Shown here in pieces: positions 23,440 through 36,350 of a stretch of DNA of 64,000 nucleotides. The notes below the pieces were generated by a model, which saw nothing but the letters and a program-made list of their open reading frames with translations, searched no databases and was not told the DNA's origin. How positions within the stretch are numbered: position 1 is the first letter of the stretch; each line of letters begins with the position of its first letter. Source of the stretch: Marsupella aquatica (taxonomy: Eukaryota > Marchantiophyta); contig OZ316898.1 of the NCBI GenBank assembly GCA_973895155.1, positions 4,402,001-4,466,000 on the forward strand, in the 5' to 3' direction. The position numbers were made by a program, and so were the translations under genes.

Positions 23440-23600
23440 GATATATCTCACCGTGACAAAGAACAAAGAACAAAAACGCCCAACAAGGACACGAGATCCC
23501 AAGGCACGAAGAGACAGGGGACAAAACAAGTGAAAACCCCAGGCAAACCGTGGAAGACCAAAGAGCCACAAGACCCGAGAAAATCCCATGCAACGGCAAA
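23440..23600 (-). repeat. Dispersed retroelement-like repeat, copy 2
   Basis: The reverse complement (GTGCCTTGGGATCTCGTG...TTGGGCGTTTTTG...GTGAGATATATC) resembles 21590-21670, with more divergence. No gene is supported in 22560-24626 apart from chance frames. Confidence 0.35.
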
Positions 23601-24643
23601 GTGACTAGGACATTACTTTTTCAGTAAAGTGGCAAGCCTGGTAAAATGCCCAAGAGGGTCACTCAGATGTCTGGAGTCCAGTAAATTCAAATGCATAGGC
23701 AAATATGAAAGCGAGGATTGAAAACGGCGACTATTGTAGTGTAGACTCCTATCCAGTCAGCCGGACTGTTATAGTCATCACCTACACCTAGGAACGAAAT
23801 ATCTTCTTTCTATCACATCTGAACCGCGTATGGTCTGAACGACCCGGATGAGCCTTTAATTATTCATTTGTGCACCGAAAAGGATCCATATCGGGACCCA
23901 CAGCCGAGGATCCACTTTGCGTAGGGCCGAAAAAGATATGGGATCTTTGAGGGGTAAAGTTGAGGCTGAGGAGCTCCCGAGTATTTCCGAATGTCCTCGA
24001 GACCTGACGCGTGTAGAGAGGTAAATGGCATCCAATGCCACGTAGTTATCACTTTCCCGGGATAGCCGTGATTCCGTGGTCTCCGTGTGCTCCCGTGGCA
24101 CTGATGGTGATTTACGGGTATATTTGGGTCCCTTTGATTTTGGCCAGGGTGGCTATAAATATTCGTATTTTTGTTATTGACCAAAGATGCTATAGAAGAT
24201 CCCCATCCAATTGAGTGGATCTTGGCCATTAGATCTCCCTAGAAATAAGGATACCTGTCAGATTCTGACTATTGAGGTTTGTGGCTAAGTGGCAAGCTAG
24301 CTAAGGGGAAACAAAAGTGGCAAAAGTGACAAAAGACTTTTCAGTGAGATGGAATCTAGCCAATTCCCACCATTAAAACAAGATATATACCAAATAACTT
24401 TTTCTCATTTCTCTGTCTACCTGGCATCACTTTTTGTGTAATACTGTGTACCTCCTCCGAGGCTGGTGGGTCCAAACCGTCTCTCTTCTCTTTTTAAGTA
24501 GGCCACAATTTTACTAAAACTTTGCTCACACTCGATAAATCTTATTCCGCAAAGTGAGCAGTCCACCATTGTTCTGGTGTGGAGAGGAGAGAAGAGGAGA
24601 TGGTTGTTTGGGTTTTTCTGTTGCGTGAAACTTGTCTCGAATT

Positions 24644-24963
24644 AACCAACTGGCTTTGGTCAGTTGGCCAGAGGATGAGCCTAGAACCAAGAGGTCCCAG
24701 GTTCAATCCTCCCTCCACACATAAGGGGTGTGGAGGGTATGTGTGTGTGTGGGTGGGGTGTAGTGGTGGGAGTATTGATTATCTCCTCAGCCCTGGTTGC
24801 CCACTTTGGGTTCTGGTTTAATACTCTCTCCCTCCTGGTCTGGGTCCCTGTCGGATCCCTGGGTATTGTCCCCTTGTGGCTGCCCTACATAGAAATGCAT
24901 GCTCCAAAGCAGGACATCTATCCTCTGTTGGATGGGCCTGCTTTCGGTTTTCAAGGCAAAAAA
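24644..24963 (+). mobile_element. tRNA-derived SINE with 17-bp target-site duplication
   Basis: A 320-bp insertion is flanked by exact direct repeats GAAACTTGTCTCGAATT at 24627-24643 and 24964-24980. Its 5' end has a pol III internal promoter: an A-box-like TGGTCAGTTGG at about 24657-24667 and a B box GGTTCAATCC at 24700-24709, with tRNA-like spacing. It ends in a short A tract (GGCAAAAAA) before the second repeat. Size, split promoter, A-tail and long target duplication together define a SINE. It encodes no protein and relies on a LINE in trans. The perfect duplication implies a recent insertion. Confidence 0.85.
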
Positions 24964-25265
24964 GAAACTTGTCTCGAATTTTAAAAAATTAAATAAGGAC
25001 CAAGGTACCGCCCTTATTATATGAAGTCACCCTAAGGCTCATCAAAGGAAATGACCATCCCAAACCAAGGGGGCCTTCATGCGAAAGGTTGGACAACAAA
25101 TGACCTATCATTTCCACTATTTTGCTTTTAGAGTTTATCACAAAGGTTCATATCAGTGACCATCACAAAGGTTCATTTCACGTCACTGGTCCCCTTTAGC
25201 TTTACATGAAATTCAAGTCAGAGGTCACTTGTACCAAAAATCGCCCAATCCTACATGGACTTCTC

Positions 25266-25850
25266 TCAATCCCACACCAACTGGAGTGGGTCCCCCAAAA
25301 TGCTTAATGTGGACTGTGTTTCTGCTCTAAGTTTAGATTACCTCTAGACGTGGTTGCACTAATTTACTAAAAAACAAGCCCAACAAAGTAGAAAGGAGTA
25401 AAAGCAAAAGAGGTTCTTGTAAAGGCCCCCTAAAGAAAAACGACCAAATCACCCAAAAAAGGGCCCAACAAAGTGCAAAGGAGCAAAAGCCAAAGAGTTA
25501 GGGAGGATAAACACCATACTCAAAAGAAGAGGGCAATTGCAAAACCACTGAAAGGCTCATCTGTCACTCAATCCCACACCAACTGGAGTGGGTCCCCCAA
25601 AATGCTTAATTTGGATAGTGTAAGATCACCTCTAGACGTGGTTGAACCAATTTACTAAAAAAGGTCCCAACAAAGTCGAAAGGAGTAAAAGCAAAAGAGG
25701 TTCTTGTAAAGGCCCCTTAAAGGAAAAAGGACCAAATTACCTAAAAAGGGCCCAACAAAGTGCAAAGGAGTAAGCGCCAAAGAGTTAGTGAGGATAAACA
25801 CCATATGCAAAGAGAACAGGACAATTGCAAACCAGTAAAAGGGTCATATG
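25266..25850. repeat. ~300-bp tandem duplication
   Basis: Copy 1 (25266-25567) and copy 2 (25568-25850) both start TCAATCCCACACCAACTGGA and end in GGGTCAT/GGCTCAT-type sequence. Each copy contains an internal duplicate of about 60 bp (AATTTACTAAAAAAG..CCCAACAAAG...AAAGGAGTAAAAG). A related stretch is found at about 21690-21790 (CAATTTACCAAAAAAGGGCC), so the unit is also dispersed. Confidence 0.75.
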
Positions 25851-25964
25851 TAATTAACAGATGTTGAAATACTTTAGACCGCATGATGACGTTGATGGTC
25901 ACCTAAATGATAAAGTAAGGGTTGGTTGCAGCCCTCTTCTTGCCATGTCTTTCTTTGGGTGCTC

Positions 25965-25968
<4 letters not shown>

Positions 25969-26009
<41 letters not shown>
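25969..26009. repeat. (CT)n microsatellite
   Basis: About 20 uninterrupted CT units. Chance coding frames run through it; no function is inferred. Confidence 0.95.
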
Positions 26010-26015
<6 letters not shown>

Positions 26016-26254
26016 GAGTAAAACGCTTCAAGTGAGAATCTTTCATTGGTCTACAGCTGATCGGAGTGTAGTACAGTTGTTGCTGCATGCAGTGAGTGAC
26101 ACACACTTTGAGACCTTCAAAGAACAGGAGCATTTCAAAAACAAATGTAAGAAATCTGCGAACGACAGAGATTTTCATCAATCAGTCAACTTTCCAAGTA
26201 TTGTCCTGTGCAACAAAATATTGAGTGTTAAAATGACGTAGCAAAGGGCACTGT

Positions 26255-26640
26255 AATTGTTTTGCAGTAGAGGACTGATCCTCCTGTGCATCTAGCTGGT
26301 GGCAGCCAGTTATTAGTGAGCAGCGGTGCGGCGAACGGGAGTCAATTTTTTTTGCCTGGAGTGGTCATTCATTGAAGGTAAACTGGAAGATTGTGTGACA
26401 TTCTAAAAGACTTGAAATAATTGATAAGTGTTGAGATGAGAATGATTGTCATCGTCTGGCAATGCCAGGTCAGAAAGCTACTTTGTGGAAAAAGAGACAT
26501 TTTAAAGAATCCCAAAGTTTGTGATCTTAAATAATTACTTGTGTTGTAGACCAAGAACATAGGACATTGTTGTTGCCGCAAATACAGTTCTGGGATAAGC
26601 CGTGATATGAGAAGGATCCAATCTCTACTGCAAAACAATT
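26255..26640. mobile_element. MITE-like inverted-repeat element
   Basis: AATTGTTTTGCAGTAGAG at 26255-26272 is exactly repeated in inverted orientation at 26623-26640, and the similarity continues inward for about 10 bp (GATCCT). The total length is about 386 bp with no coding capacity. No convincing target duplication is seen, so superfamily and exact ends are uncertain. Confidence 0.5.
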
Positions 26641-28127
26641 GAGTATTGTCTATTCACAAAGAGTTGTTCACAAATCCAATTTTGCTCACTGTTAGTACTG
26701 AAATAGTACCAATTTGATAAGGTTATGGAGGGCATGACAGTCTTCTTTAAGGTCATGTGTTGATATATCACGGCCCTTCTCCATTGATATCTCAACATGT
26801 GTACATTTTAATTTTTCATTACAAAACGCACTGTCTTTGTGCACATTTGAGCATTGAAAACTGGGTGAGAATACTGACAGGGTTACTCTGAGCCAATCAG
26901 AACTCAGCACATGGCCTGAAAGTACAATGAGGATGTATGTATCCCTTTACGAGAATATGATCTCCCCTGTTTCTCCCCGCATACGCAGGTCTACATGTGG
27001 TCGCCCTATACCTTGTAAAGGGTACCATACATCCTTAATCCTATACATTGAGAACGAGGAGCGGATCCAGAAAAATTTTGAAGAGGAAAAGCTGCAAATT
27101 GAGCTCTTGTGATCAACCTTAAGGCAAGGTACTTAAAACTAAAGCTATTTACATGTGATGATGTAGATTTGAGCTTCAAGGATTTCATGACATTTTCAAA
27201 TTATATGCTTCAACAAACTACACTACGTGCCAGAAAGTGATAGATATATGCCCGATAGATTTGGCTAAGAATAACAATCCCAATTTAATTATAGTGCAAT
27301 CATGTCCACTTGCTTCAATATTGTACAATCTCTAGCATTCAAACACTACAGATCCACACAATAAACTAGCACAAAAGGGAATAGACTTCATGACAGCTAG
27401 TTCTTCACCCAAAATTGGTCATCTCTGATGTCCATTAATCTATCCCAAAATCTGTAATACCTCAACAATAATTGCTGCCATTGCCAGATTAGTTTTTATC
27501 AAGCTCGTACTAGGCCATATTACTCAGTAAAAATTGGGATGAACTCCAATCATGACTTTTATAATTCCATCCCCGAAAATTCGTTACTCGTAAAAAACTA
27601 TGTATTATTCTCGGAGATGGAAAACTAGAATTATAAATTCATTGAAAATAGAATTTATACTGAATTTTTCTCATCTTTGTATATAATCATAGGTGAATAT
27701 GTCGTGCTAAAAATGTAGTTTCACATGTTTCTAACCGAGGAAAATCACTAAAAAAAGTTTCTAAAAGTCATTTCATAAAAGTTTCAAATCTCTAGCGATA
27801 CTTATTGCTCTGTTTGACATATCATGAGGCCTCACTCTCAGCGTCAAGCTTCTGAGTAGCCTTTTCCTACCTGCTTCCTTCAAGTTTGAGATTTTTAAGA
27901 AACGTGTCTTTGTACTCTTACACAAGGCATGATCCCCTCGTATCCAATTTGATGAGATGGTATACTGGCCATACTTAAGTATTGTTGGACAAAATGCTTT
28001 TCACCTCACATTCCTTTGTCGAATTTTTGTTTTTATTTACTTCTGTGTAAATGCTTCAATGCCAATATAAGCAGCCCATCCAACAAAGGATGGGTGATTA
28101 AAGGTCTTGTATGGAAAGCAACTTCTC
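26641..28127. other. AT-rich intergenic spacer and STP 3' region
   Basis: No gene or recognisable element is seen. The right end must contain the 3' UTR of the minus-strand sugar transporter. Confidence 0.4.
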
Positions 28128-30660
28128 TCAGACAGTAGCAGGACCTTTCTGCATGTCCGAATCGACCTGGAATTGACGACCCTGTTCTAGTTCATAAGCT
28201 GAGGGCTCATGGCTGACAAACCTCTTCCAAAACCAATGACTTCTCCAAAGTTTTGGCATGTCTTCAAGATGGACATGTCTAGTTTCAGGAATAAAAAGAG
28301 CGGCAAAGAGGGTCATTATAAAAACCCAGCTACCAAAAAAGAAAAACGTGCCATATTGAAAATGGCAGAGCATGGAGAGCAAAGCTTGGCCCATGCAGAA
28401 GGTGAAGAAGAAGTTAACTGCAACAACGACGCTCTGACCTGCTGAGCGAGTCTCCAAGGCAAAAATTTCACTGGGTACTGTCCACCCTAAGGATCCCCAT
28501 GACCATCCAAATCCAGCCACAAAGAGGCAAATCAGAACTACCACGCCAGCTCCCCAGCTCTTGTCCAGGGCCAAGTTGCCTCCCCCCAGCTTCTCCTTGA
28601 AAATAATGCCCACAGCAAACTGCACAAGCAGTGAAAATTTTCGTGAGTGATTGACATTCATATCAGGATATACATATTGAAACGTTTATGTATGTGGAAT
28701 AGCTATATGAGACCCTGCACACTTAGGCGATGTGGGTGAAGCACAATAAAACGTTGCGACCTAGCTATGCTTATTATGGCACCAGAGCACAGAGAAGCAC
28801 TATACCAAGCAAACGAACATCTGAACGCCGCCTTCATAAAAGAGCTTCATTCGCCCGGCTCTGTCCACCAGAAAAATGCCGACAAGACAGGAAAGAGATA
28901 AAGTTGCCCCAACAATGATTGCTGAGTACAAAGACGCACTGCTCCCGAACCCGATGATCTGAAAGATTTGTGGTGCATAGAACAAAACTGAGTTTATTCC
29001 AGTGGCGATTTGGAAAAATGGACAGAAAAGAGCCATAATTAGTTGAGGACGATTCCGCCTTTGGAGAAGATTTCTGAAAGGGTGTGTAACCAAGTTGGCA
29101 ACTCTGCTGGCCTCCACCAAATCCTTGAACTCAGCATCCACGTCTGTAACTCCTCTGATCCTTTGCAGCACTGCTTTCCCTTCCTCAGGCCTTGCAGGAA
29201 ACAAACCTACCGTGTTGGTTTTACAAATGAAGGTTTCATATATTCCTAGAACCCAAACCTCTATATCAAGTTAAACTTATGTTTGGCTATGAAGCACAAC
29301 TACATCTCCAGCCAGACGGCAGAAAGCAGAATAGCAGGGAGATTAGTCCTTACCTGCCTCTCTCGACCAAACTGTTAGGAGAATCTGGAAGAAATAATCC
29401 CCCCAATGTAAGTATCGCTGCTGGAATAATTGCCAGCCCCAATGACAGCCTCCAACCCCATGGCGTCAACTTATCTGTCCCATAATTGATGCAGTTTGCT
29501 GAGAGGATACCAATGGTCGTTGCCAGCTGAAACATCATGTTCATACTTCCTCTCCAGTTGTAGGGAGCTATCTCTGACAAATACATAGGCACAACCTGGA
29601 CACAGAAGATGACATTTAGTTAGAAATCCTCTCTAATAAGAAAATAACTCTGCTGGCCATGGGGTTCACGGCTACCACGAGTGGACTAGTCTTCATCGAG
29701 TGATCGAGTGATCGAGTGAGCACCTAGACAAAGAGAAACCAACAAAATGTGACTTAAGTTGCAATTGAAACGCATGGTAAGAGAACCTCCTGTTTCGGTT
29801 GCATGCTAGACGATCTAAGAAAAGTCGTGGGCCCACCTCACAAGCACTAACCGATTTCCTTATCTAGCTGGTATGAAGTAGAGATCAGCAAAAGCTCTGC
29901 TAGCATACCTGATTACCGAAGCCAACACCAAATCCCAGCATGATGCGGCCAATGATCAACATCGCCAAGTTGACAGCGGACGCGTTGAGAGTGGCCCCTA
30001 TCAAGAGACTGGCGCCAGCCAGGAGCATGGTCCTACACCTTCCATAGACTCTGGTGGGGTATGAAGCCACCACGGAAGATACCATACCTGCAAGATAGAG
30101 GCTAGAGGTGAAAGCCTGAAGGGCTTGATTGTCGTACTTACAGTAGACGCTTCGGTCTGGATGTCCCAGCACGTTGGGAAAGAACTTACTAAGAAAGTCC
30201 TGCATTGAGGACACTCCACCTGCATCCATCCATCCATCCATCCTCTCAGCCAGCCTCCTAAAGATATATAACCTTGTCTGTGGCCCAGCCAGGGAAATTT
30301 TCTTTACTTCCTTAATTCTCAGAGACAGACTGAGTGCAATCGAAGACAGAGAAATAAACTCAATAAGTTCAGCACGCATTTCTCTGTAATTATTGACATT
30401 AGTTACATTCTCTCAAAACGTAGTTTCAAAGCAATGTAACAATTTTTGGCCAAATTCTGTTCGTGAATAATCGTGAATTTTTCTTCTCATCTACGTTCGG
30501 AAATGTTGGGACTCTTGCCTGTGACGCCGATATCGTATCCGAACATGAGACCTCCACTGGCTGCCACCATGGTCGTAAATGCCACATAGACCGTGACAAA
30601 GCCATTGTACTTCTTCCCCTCCTCAAGCCCATTGTTCGTGGCAAAAGTTCCCGCGCCCAT
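28128..30660 (-). CDS. STP-family monosaccharide/H+ symporter, STP7/STP14-like (5 exons)
   Basis: Exons on minus: 30660-30519, 30219-29909, 29595-29354, 29190-28806 and 28619-28128, giving 523 residues, the usual STP length. Major facilitator features in order are an N-terminal [93 protein letters not shown] and [12 protein letters not shown]; 12 membrane segments are expected. The STP lid cysteine (SVYCKYDN) and its likely partner ([11 protein letters not shown]) are both kept. Known role: proton-coupled hexose uptake at the plasma membrane. The usual FQQxTGIN reads FQIATGIN, as I recall for the STP7/STP14 branch, so substrate preference may differ from glucose. The first intron has a GC donor (ACAG/GCAAGA), the others GT-AG. 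The start is the ATG giving a typical short N-terminus. Confidence 0.92.
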
Positions 30661-33600
30661 AGCTCCTGCTTTTGCTCTGCAGTTGGTGATGCTGATCCTC
30701 TGTTATCCCTCAACCCAATCGTGTTAGAGATATGGCTTGCCTTCAAGGCCGACAGGCTGGTATCAAACCACCCCCGTTTACTCTTTGAAGTGAACTTTCC
30801 TGTGCCGAGAAATCATGGACAATTCACCGTTCTGAACTCGACCAGATCGGTGGCTGGCCCCCAACGTGCACCCATACTCATTCTTTCCTGTCGAATTCTC
30901 CTCCAGCTTTTGGTTCATGGCCCTCATCACACTGAAAACCTGAAGAGCACAGAAACAGAGGTCATTAGGCTTTGCAACAATTGGCAACGCCTCCCATGAA
31001 TCCCATGAGAACCCACCAAGAGGAATGTTAATGTGGAGAGAGAAATCGCATACACTGCCATTTGGTCCAGAGCTTTGAGGTACAGAGGACACTACAGGAC
31101 TCCTCAGCGTCAAGCTTTGAATGGGTAACCAGGAAAAGAAGATGGTTTCCAACGACCGACCTGCCACACCCAGCTGGCAGGCTGTGCGGTTGCTGCAGGT
31201 GCGAGAGCTAGAGCGACACCATTCCTTTAAAGAGATAATATCACAGAGACCCCAATTATTAATCTAAACAAGATTGCTCGGCCTTTGGTAGTGACACGGA
31301 GCGCACGTAGATGTAGATAACTCTTCTCTCCCTACCTCCCTCCTCCCTCTCTCCCTCTGCTTTGGCACGTCTCCGTAACGCATGTCCGGAGAAACAATGG
31401 ATTTGCTGACCAAGACGACCACGTGCGACGATTTTCCTCCGCCGAGGTCAATCAAAATATTGCAAGAGTGTGCAGCACCGAGCTGAGCTTTGACGAACCC
31501 CCAAATCGCATTTACGACCGTCTGTACGACCAACGCACACCTAATCTGTGCTGCAAGTTCAATTGCAAGTGTGGAAGGCTTCTCCTTGAGTACAGTCTCG
31601 TCTTCCGAACGAGGCAACGAGTACTTCCTCTGAACTACATTCCCCTTCTCCATGACTGTCTATTGTACGAAGCTCGCTGAAGCAATGAGAAATGCTTCAC
31701 TACATACCTTCTCCATAGAGAAAGAGACTAGTACGAGGTTTCCCAATCATAAATTGAGTCGAACTTGAACTACGACGTTGAGGAAAAAACCGAATGTGAA
31801 GGATTAAATTTCCATGCCAAATGCAAAATCAAGTCCCCACTTCCACAACCTTCCGACCGCAAGCGACAAAAATTTCCATAGAGGTCGGAGCTGATTGATT
31901 ACTGTTGCCTGCCAGAGACCAACTACAACTGTAGATCATTGTGGGGCCGTGCTTGACAAAATTTCCTGATACCTCTCTATCTAATTATTTCCATTCACGA
32001 TTTCTAACGTTATCTGTCGGAACGGCCCCACACTGAACAGTTGCTCCTGTGATAATTCCGACGAGTGCTCACGATGAAGACACATAATTTTCCGAAGTCA
32101 GAGCCTGGACTTTGAGAGACAGAACGTAATTCACGTGAAACTAGCTATTAATTCTCGCTCCATTCTATCTGTTTTGAAACATGACCACGTCTATCGGGGC
32201 ACTACTACATCCCGACGAAAACAGGTTCAAAAACAGACAACTTAGTAGTAATCAATCTAAGGCTTTTCAATATCAGGGAGTGGGTATCAAGTATGTAATC
32301 GACCAGCTCTTACTATCGATTCCTATGGTTTCTCACAGAGAGTGATCCGATGCAGGAGAGAGACCCAGAACAGGAGAGAGAATTGCCATAGAAGCCTGGG
32401 CATAGGACTCTAAGTAAACGAAGAACCTCAACCTGACCAGGGGCATTAAGTTTGAAGAGAGGAAGTAATCAATGTTTATAGATTGACCAAAAACATGGAT
32501 CATGTTGATGATGTGAATCACATCGACACTCCTTCCACTGCTTCACCTTTCTCGAGGACACAAGAGGCTGTGGCTACACGTCATTTACCAGTCAACCCTC
32601 ACATATGTCTACACAGGACGTGCAGGTTCACACACAATTGTTGCACGGGAATCAAGACCCCCTTGTACTTGACAACGGCACATTTTCCACTGCAGATTAG
32701 GTGCTTCAAGCACGGCTGGCAGCACTAGTCTGGCATTAGGATATCCATCAAAAGGGGAACTAGCTAAGCATCAAACTAATTGAAAACATATGAAACTTAC
32801 GTGGAAGGCGACTCAAGAGAGCAACATATTGAGTTTTCCATTCCCAAAGAATTCGTTCGTACTCCTTCCATGGTACAGCAGTAGGATATCGTAAGCATCA
32901 AAGAGTAAGTCACTCGGGTCCTTCAAACGATCCGGTCGTGCAAAGCAACAGGCCCTGAGGTCAAGGCGATATAGTCATTATACATACGTACATAGCACTA
33001 CACTCACACGGCATCGGTGGGAGCGAGAGAGTCGAAGGAGATGTACATTTAGTAGCAACGGTGGAATTGGAGGCTGAAGCAGTGCTGTGAAGAAGATCTT
33101 GAGACGAACGTCGCTGTCGGCCTTCCCAGGCTGTACTTTGCTTGGTTTGGCAGGATTAAGGAGTTCGAATGTCACTTCGAAACAGACATGTCAACCCACA
33201 AACGAGCGTCCTTCCTCCTCGCAACCTCCTCTCAGGCTCAATCAGTCAGTCCCCATCAGTCTGGTTGAGAGCGACACAATCTCGTTCCTTTCTCTCTGTA
33301 ATCCTCGGACAAATTCTTTTACCATCATCACAAGTGATCTCATCCGAAGAAAGTACAGTCCTTCCCAACTTTCGACACTGGCAAGGTGAGCATTCGAGGT
33401 CCCCAAGTGCGGCTTTTATACTGTCCTCCCAGGAGTCGTTCGGTGTTTCTAGTTTTCTTTCTTTTCCGAAGCACGAACTACTATGAACTCAGCGGCAGCA
33501 GTTTACAAGTGCTGTGTTCCAATTCGTCTGTCTCAAAAAAACGGATTACTAATTACAGCCGTTCTTTAAAGCCCCATGCTTGGTCTGTTTGGAAACATAG

Positions 33601-33806
33601 TATTGGGCCTTCCCACATCGTGCCTTGCTGTTTGTTCGGGTGAGCTCTCTTTGGGGAGCAAAGTGTTATTAATAACCTTGCTCAATATTCAAGTCAATCG
33701 AAGTCAAAAGAAGCGCCATCTCTGCTGTGGATTGCGTGCCTCTCTGGCCCATACGCCCATGGATCGAAGTGGCCCCTTCCGATCCAATGGCTAGGAAGAA
33801 GGAAGT
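30661..33806. other. Upstream region of the STP gene and spacer
   Basis: The first kilobase likely holds the promoter and 5' UTR of the minus-strand transporter. A 129-codon minus frame at 31264-31653 has no recognisable domain and is not called. No gene is supported through 33806. Confidence 0.35.
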
Positions 33807-34188
33807 GGACCAATTGAGACAAATGGCACACCCTCTAGTGCGTTCCGTGCAGTAGAGTAGACGGTGGAGCATTTGTCCTCAAGTGTTGACCTGCCACAAC
33901 GCTGATCATTCTTTTTATTAGTTGGAAAGCAAACTTTGTTGACCGTTAAAAAGCACTTCCAGAACGAGAACCCAACTAGTTAGTGTTCACCTGCCTCAAA
34001 TGCTGATCATTCTTTAGACATATATGTTTGATGGGACCCTTAGCACAACTAATTTAACATGATGGCCCCCTATGAAAGTTTTGCTATCTACTGAGATCCA
34101 TATGAAAGTTTTGTTATCTACAGAAACGGTACAAAAAGTTCTTCTAAATGGAGGACCTACACAGTTTTTGGCCTCAGCTTACCACTTG

Positions 34189-34303
34189 GTTGTGCAGTTT
34201 TGTTCTATGGTTTACCAAGTCTATCCATTTGCAGTCAAGTCACGTAGTTGTGCAGTTTGTTCTATGGTTTACCAAATCGATCCGTTTGCAGTCAAGGTCA
34301 CCC
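34189..34303. repeat. 58-bp tandem duplication
   Basis: GTTGTGCAGTTTTGTTCTAT...TTTGCAGTCAAG is repeated head to tail at 34189-34246 and 34247-34303 with a few substitutions. A smaller duplicated motif (TATGAAAGTTTTGYTATCTAC) lies just upstream, at about 34071-34091 and 34100-34120. Confidence 0.75.
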
Positions 34304-35961
34304 AGACTCAATTTCCTGCAGTTTTCTCCCTGTCTTTTGCTATAGTTTGGCAAAGACATTGTGGTTTATGTCTTCAAATCAATTAGGGTTGGTAGTGTGG
34401 CTTGCATCTTGTCGGTTTTAGGGGTGATCATTGTTTTGTGATGGATTTTGGTGTTTTCAAGATATGGGCAAAGGCGATGGTAAATGGTGTTTCTTGTGAG
34501 CTTAGGCTTTTCAATATTGTTTAGCAATCAATGAATGATGAGTTTTGAGAGGCTCTTGCAATCTGTTTCATGAACGAGAGTTATAGATCCCAAAAATTGC
34601 GATTAAATGATAGCTTTGCATCCTGAGATTTTTGCCTAGTAAATAGTAACTATAGACAAATTATCAAGATAATTATGTTACACTGTGAACCTAAGATCAT
34701 GTTTTGATAAATGAATAGTCATTCACATTTGATCCACAAATTGTATTAGAGTCCTCATATTCCACCTGTCTTCACATGACCAGCAACAATTGCACCTACC
34801 CGAGTTGTATCATGTCCTTTGTGTTGTTGGATGAAATTCCCTTTTGCTATGCACGCACGGATAGTTGCACCAAGAAAAATGTCAAGAACATAATGCAAAG
34901 ACCCTGGGTAGCTTGCATGAAAGTAAACCTAATGAAAAAAGTGTCATATGATTAAAATTCAAACTAGAAGACATTAACCATATTTTCTTCACTCAAGTTA
35001 CATGATTGGAGTTTGGAGGGAGGCGGCCACTATTCTATGGTTCTTCCAACACAATATTGACTGACCAAGGTTGGGCCTCGGTTGGGCCTCATTTGTGACT
35101 GTGTTGTGTGTGATTTAGTCACGGTTGACCATAAATATCACAATAGCTGTTGCTGATCACAGGACCAAGCAAAAACTTGTTAAGGTAGAAACTGGTACAA
35201 GAACATTTGACACAAATGTGTCAGAGAGGTCCTATTTGGTAAGAATACTTTGGTCAGGTCCTGTCAGGTAAAAAAAAGTTCTACCATGGGTCCCATCAAG
35301 CATGTGCTGTCACTTTTTAGTTTTGCTTCGAAAGCAAACTTTGCTGCACATTAAAAAGCCGCCAGAACAACACCCTACCCCGAACAGAAGGGACCGCGGC
35401 AATGTGGCTAGTGCCACCTTTTGTGTCAAGGAAGATGTGAGGCAAAATAGTTATCCAGTTTTACTAGATTGATTTTTGACCGTCAGATCTCCATTGATTG
35501 ATGGATGACCTTTAGACTCTGGCTGATGGGATCTGTAACAAAGTGTGAAACTGGCTAACCTACCTAGCTAATTTTGTCTTTTTAGGGAGGTGTAATCTAT
35601 TACATTATAGCCACTAAGAAAAAGGCTGAGTAATACCAATTGAGACAATTGACAAATGGTACACCCTCGAAGCTGAGGAGTACCATTTGTCTCCTGCATT
35701 AACCTGCAGCAAAAGCTGATCATTCTTTTTATTGGTTCGAAAGCTAACTTTGCTGACCATTAAAAAAGCAACAAGGAAAACGAGACCTAACAAGTATTGA
35801 CCTGCCTCCAAAAAGCTGAGCATTCTTTTCTTTTGCAGATGATTGCAACATTCCCTGGAATTTGCCGATGCTAACCCCTCCAACGGGCCTTTCACCTGGG
35901 ACAATGGTCCCCCATCTAACAATCATTTAAGTGTCCGTGTCAACTCCTGTCTATAAGAAAT

Positions 35962-36025
35962 GGTATCTCATTTTGATCCATGGGGGTTTCAAAAAACCAA
36001 CGTTGTGGTCCATGGGAGCATCACT
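35962..36025 (+). repeat. Dispersed repeat copy (matches 2435-2492)
   Basis: CATGGGGGTTTCAAA and TTGTGGTCCATGGGAGCATCA are shared with the reverse complement of 2435-2492. It is followed at 36052-36140 by a diverged tandem pair of about 39 bp (TTCTCTAGTTTTAGAATGAT). Confidence 0.5.
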
Positions 36026-36350
36026 TTTCACAGACCAGGATATTATTTTAATGCTTTCATTCTCTAGTTTTAGAATGATGTGTCCACTTAAATCGTTCTC
36101 TAATTTTAGAATAATGTATCCATTGAAAATTCAGTGCTTTTGTACTAGGATACTTAGAATCTTATTCAAACTACATCATAACCTCGAAATTATTTATTTT
36201 TGGCACTACGGTAGTTTGTGGGACTGGAAGTAAAGAAAGGTTCTTTTGGGGGTTTTCGAGAGCAAACTTTGCTGACCTCTAAAAAGTAATTGCTGGACGA
36301 GACCCAACTCGGAAGAGAAGAACTGCACAACCAAAAGTCGATCATTCATT

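Larger units (their letters stand above)
33807..36350. repeat. Local cluster of a dispersed repeat family
   Basis: Related blocks containing GAAAGCAAACTTTGCTGACC-type sequence plus TTAAAAAGC occur near 33925-33960, 35328-35360, 35740-35770 and 36250-36290. They are joined by a shared left part (AATTGAGACAAATGGCACACCCTC near 33813 and 35638) and a right part (CACCTGCC...GCTGATCATTCTTT near 33885, 33990, 35705 and 35800). All four copies are diverged. They look like nested or tandemly spread transposon pieces. No coding gene is supported in the interval. Confidence 0.6.

Noticed and set aside
24579-24984. Two plus-strand frames of 80-84 codons
   Set aside because: They lie across the SINE and its target duplication and are not protein-coding.
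31264-31653. 129-codon minus frame upstream of the STP gene
   Set aside because: It begins with an ATG but has no recognisable domain and lies where 5' UTR or promoter is expected.
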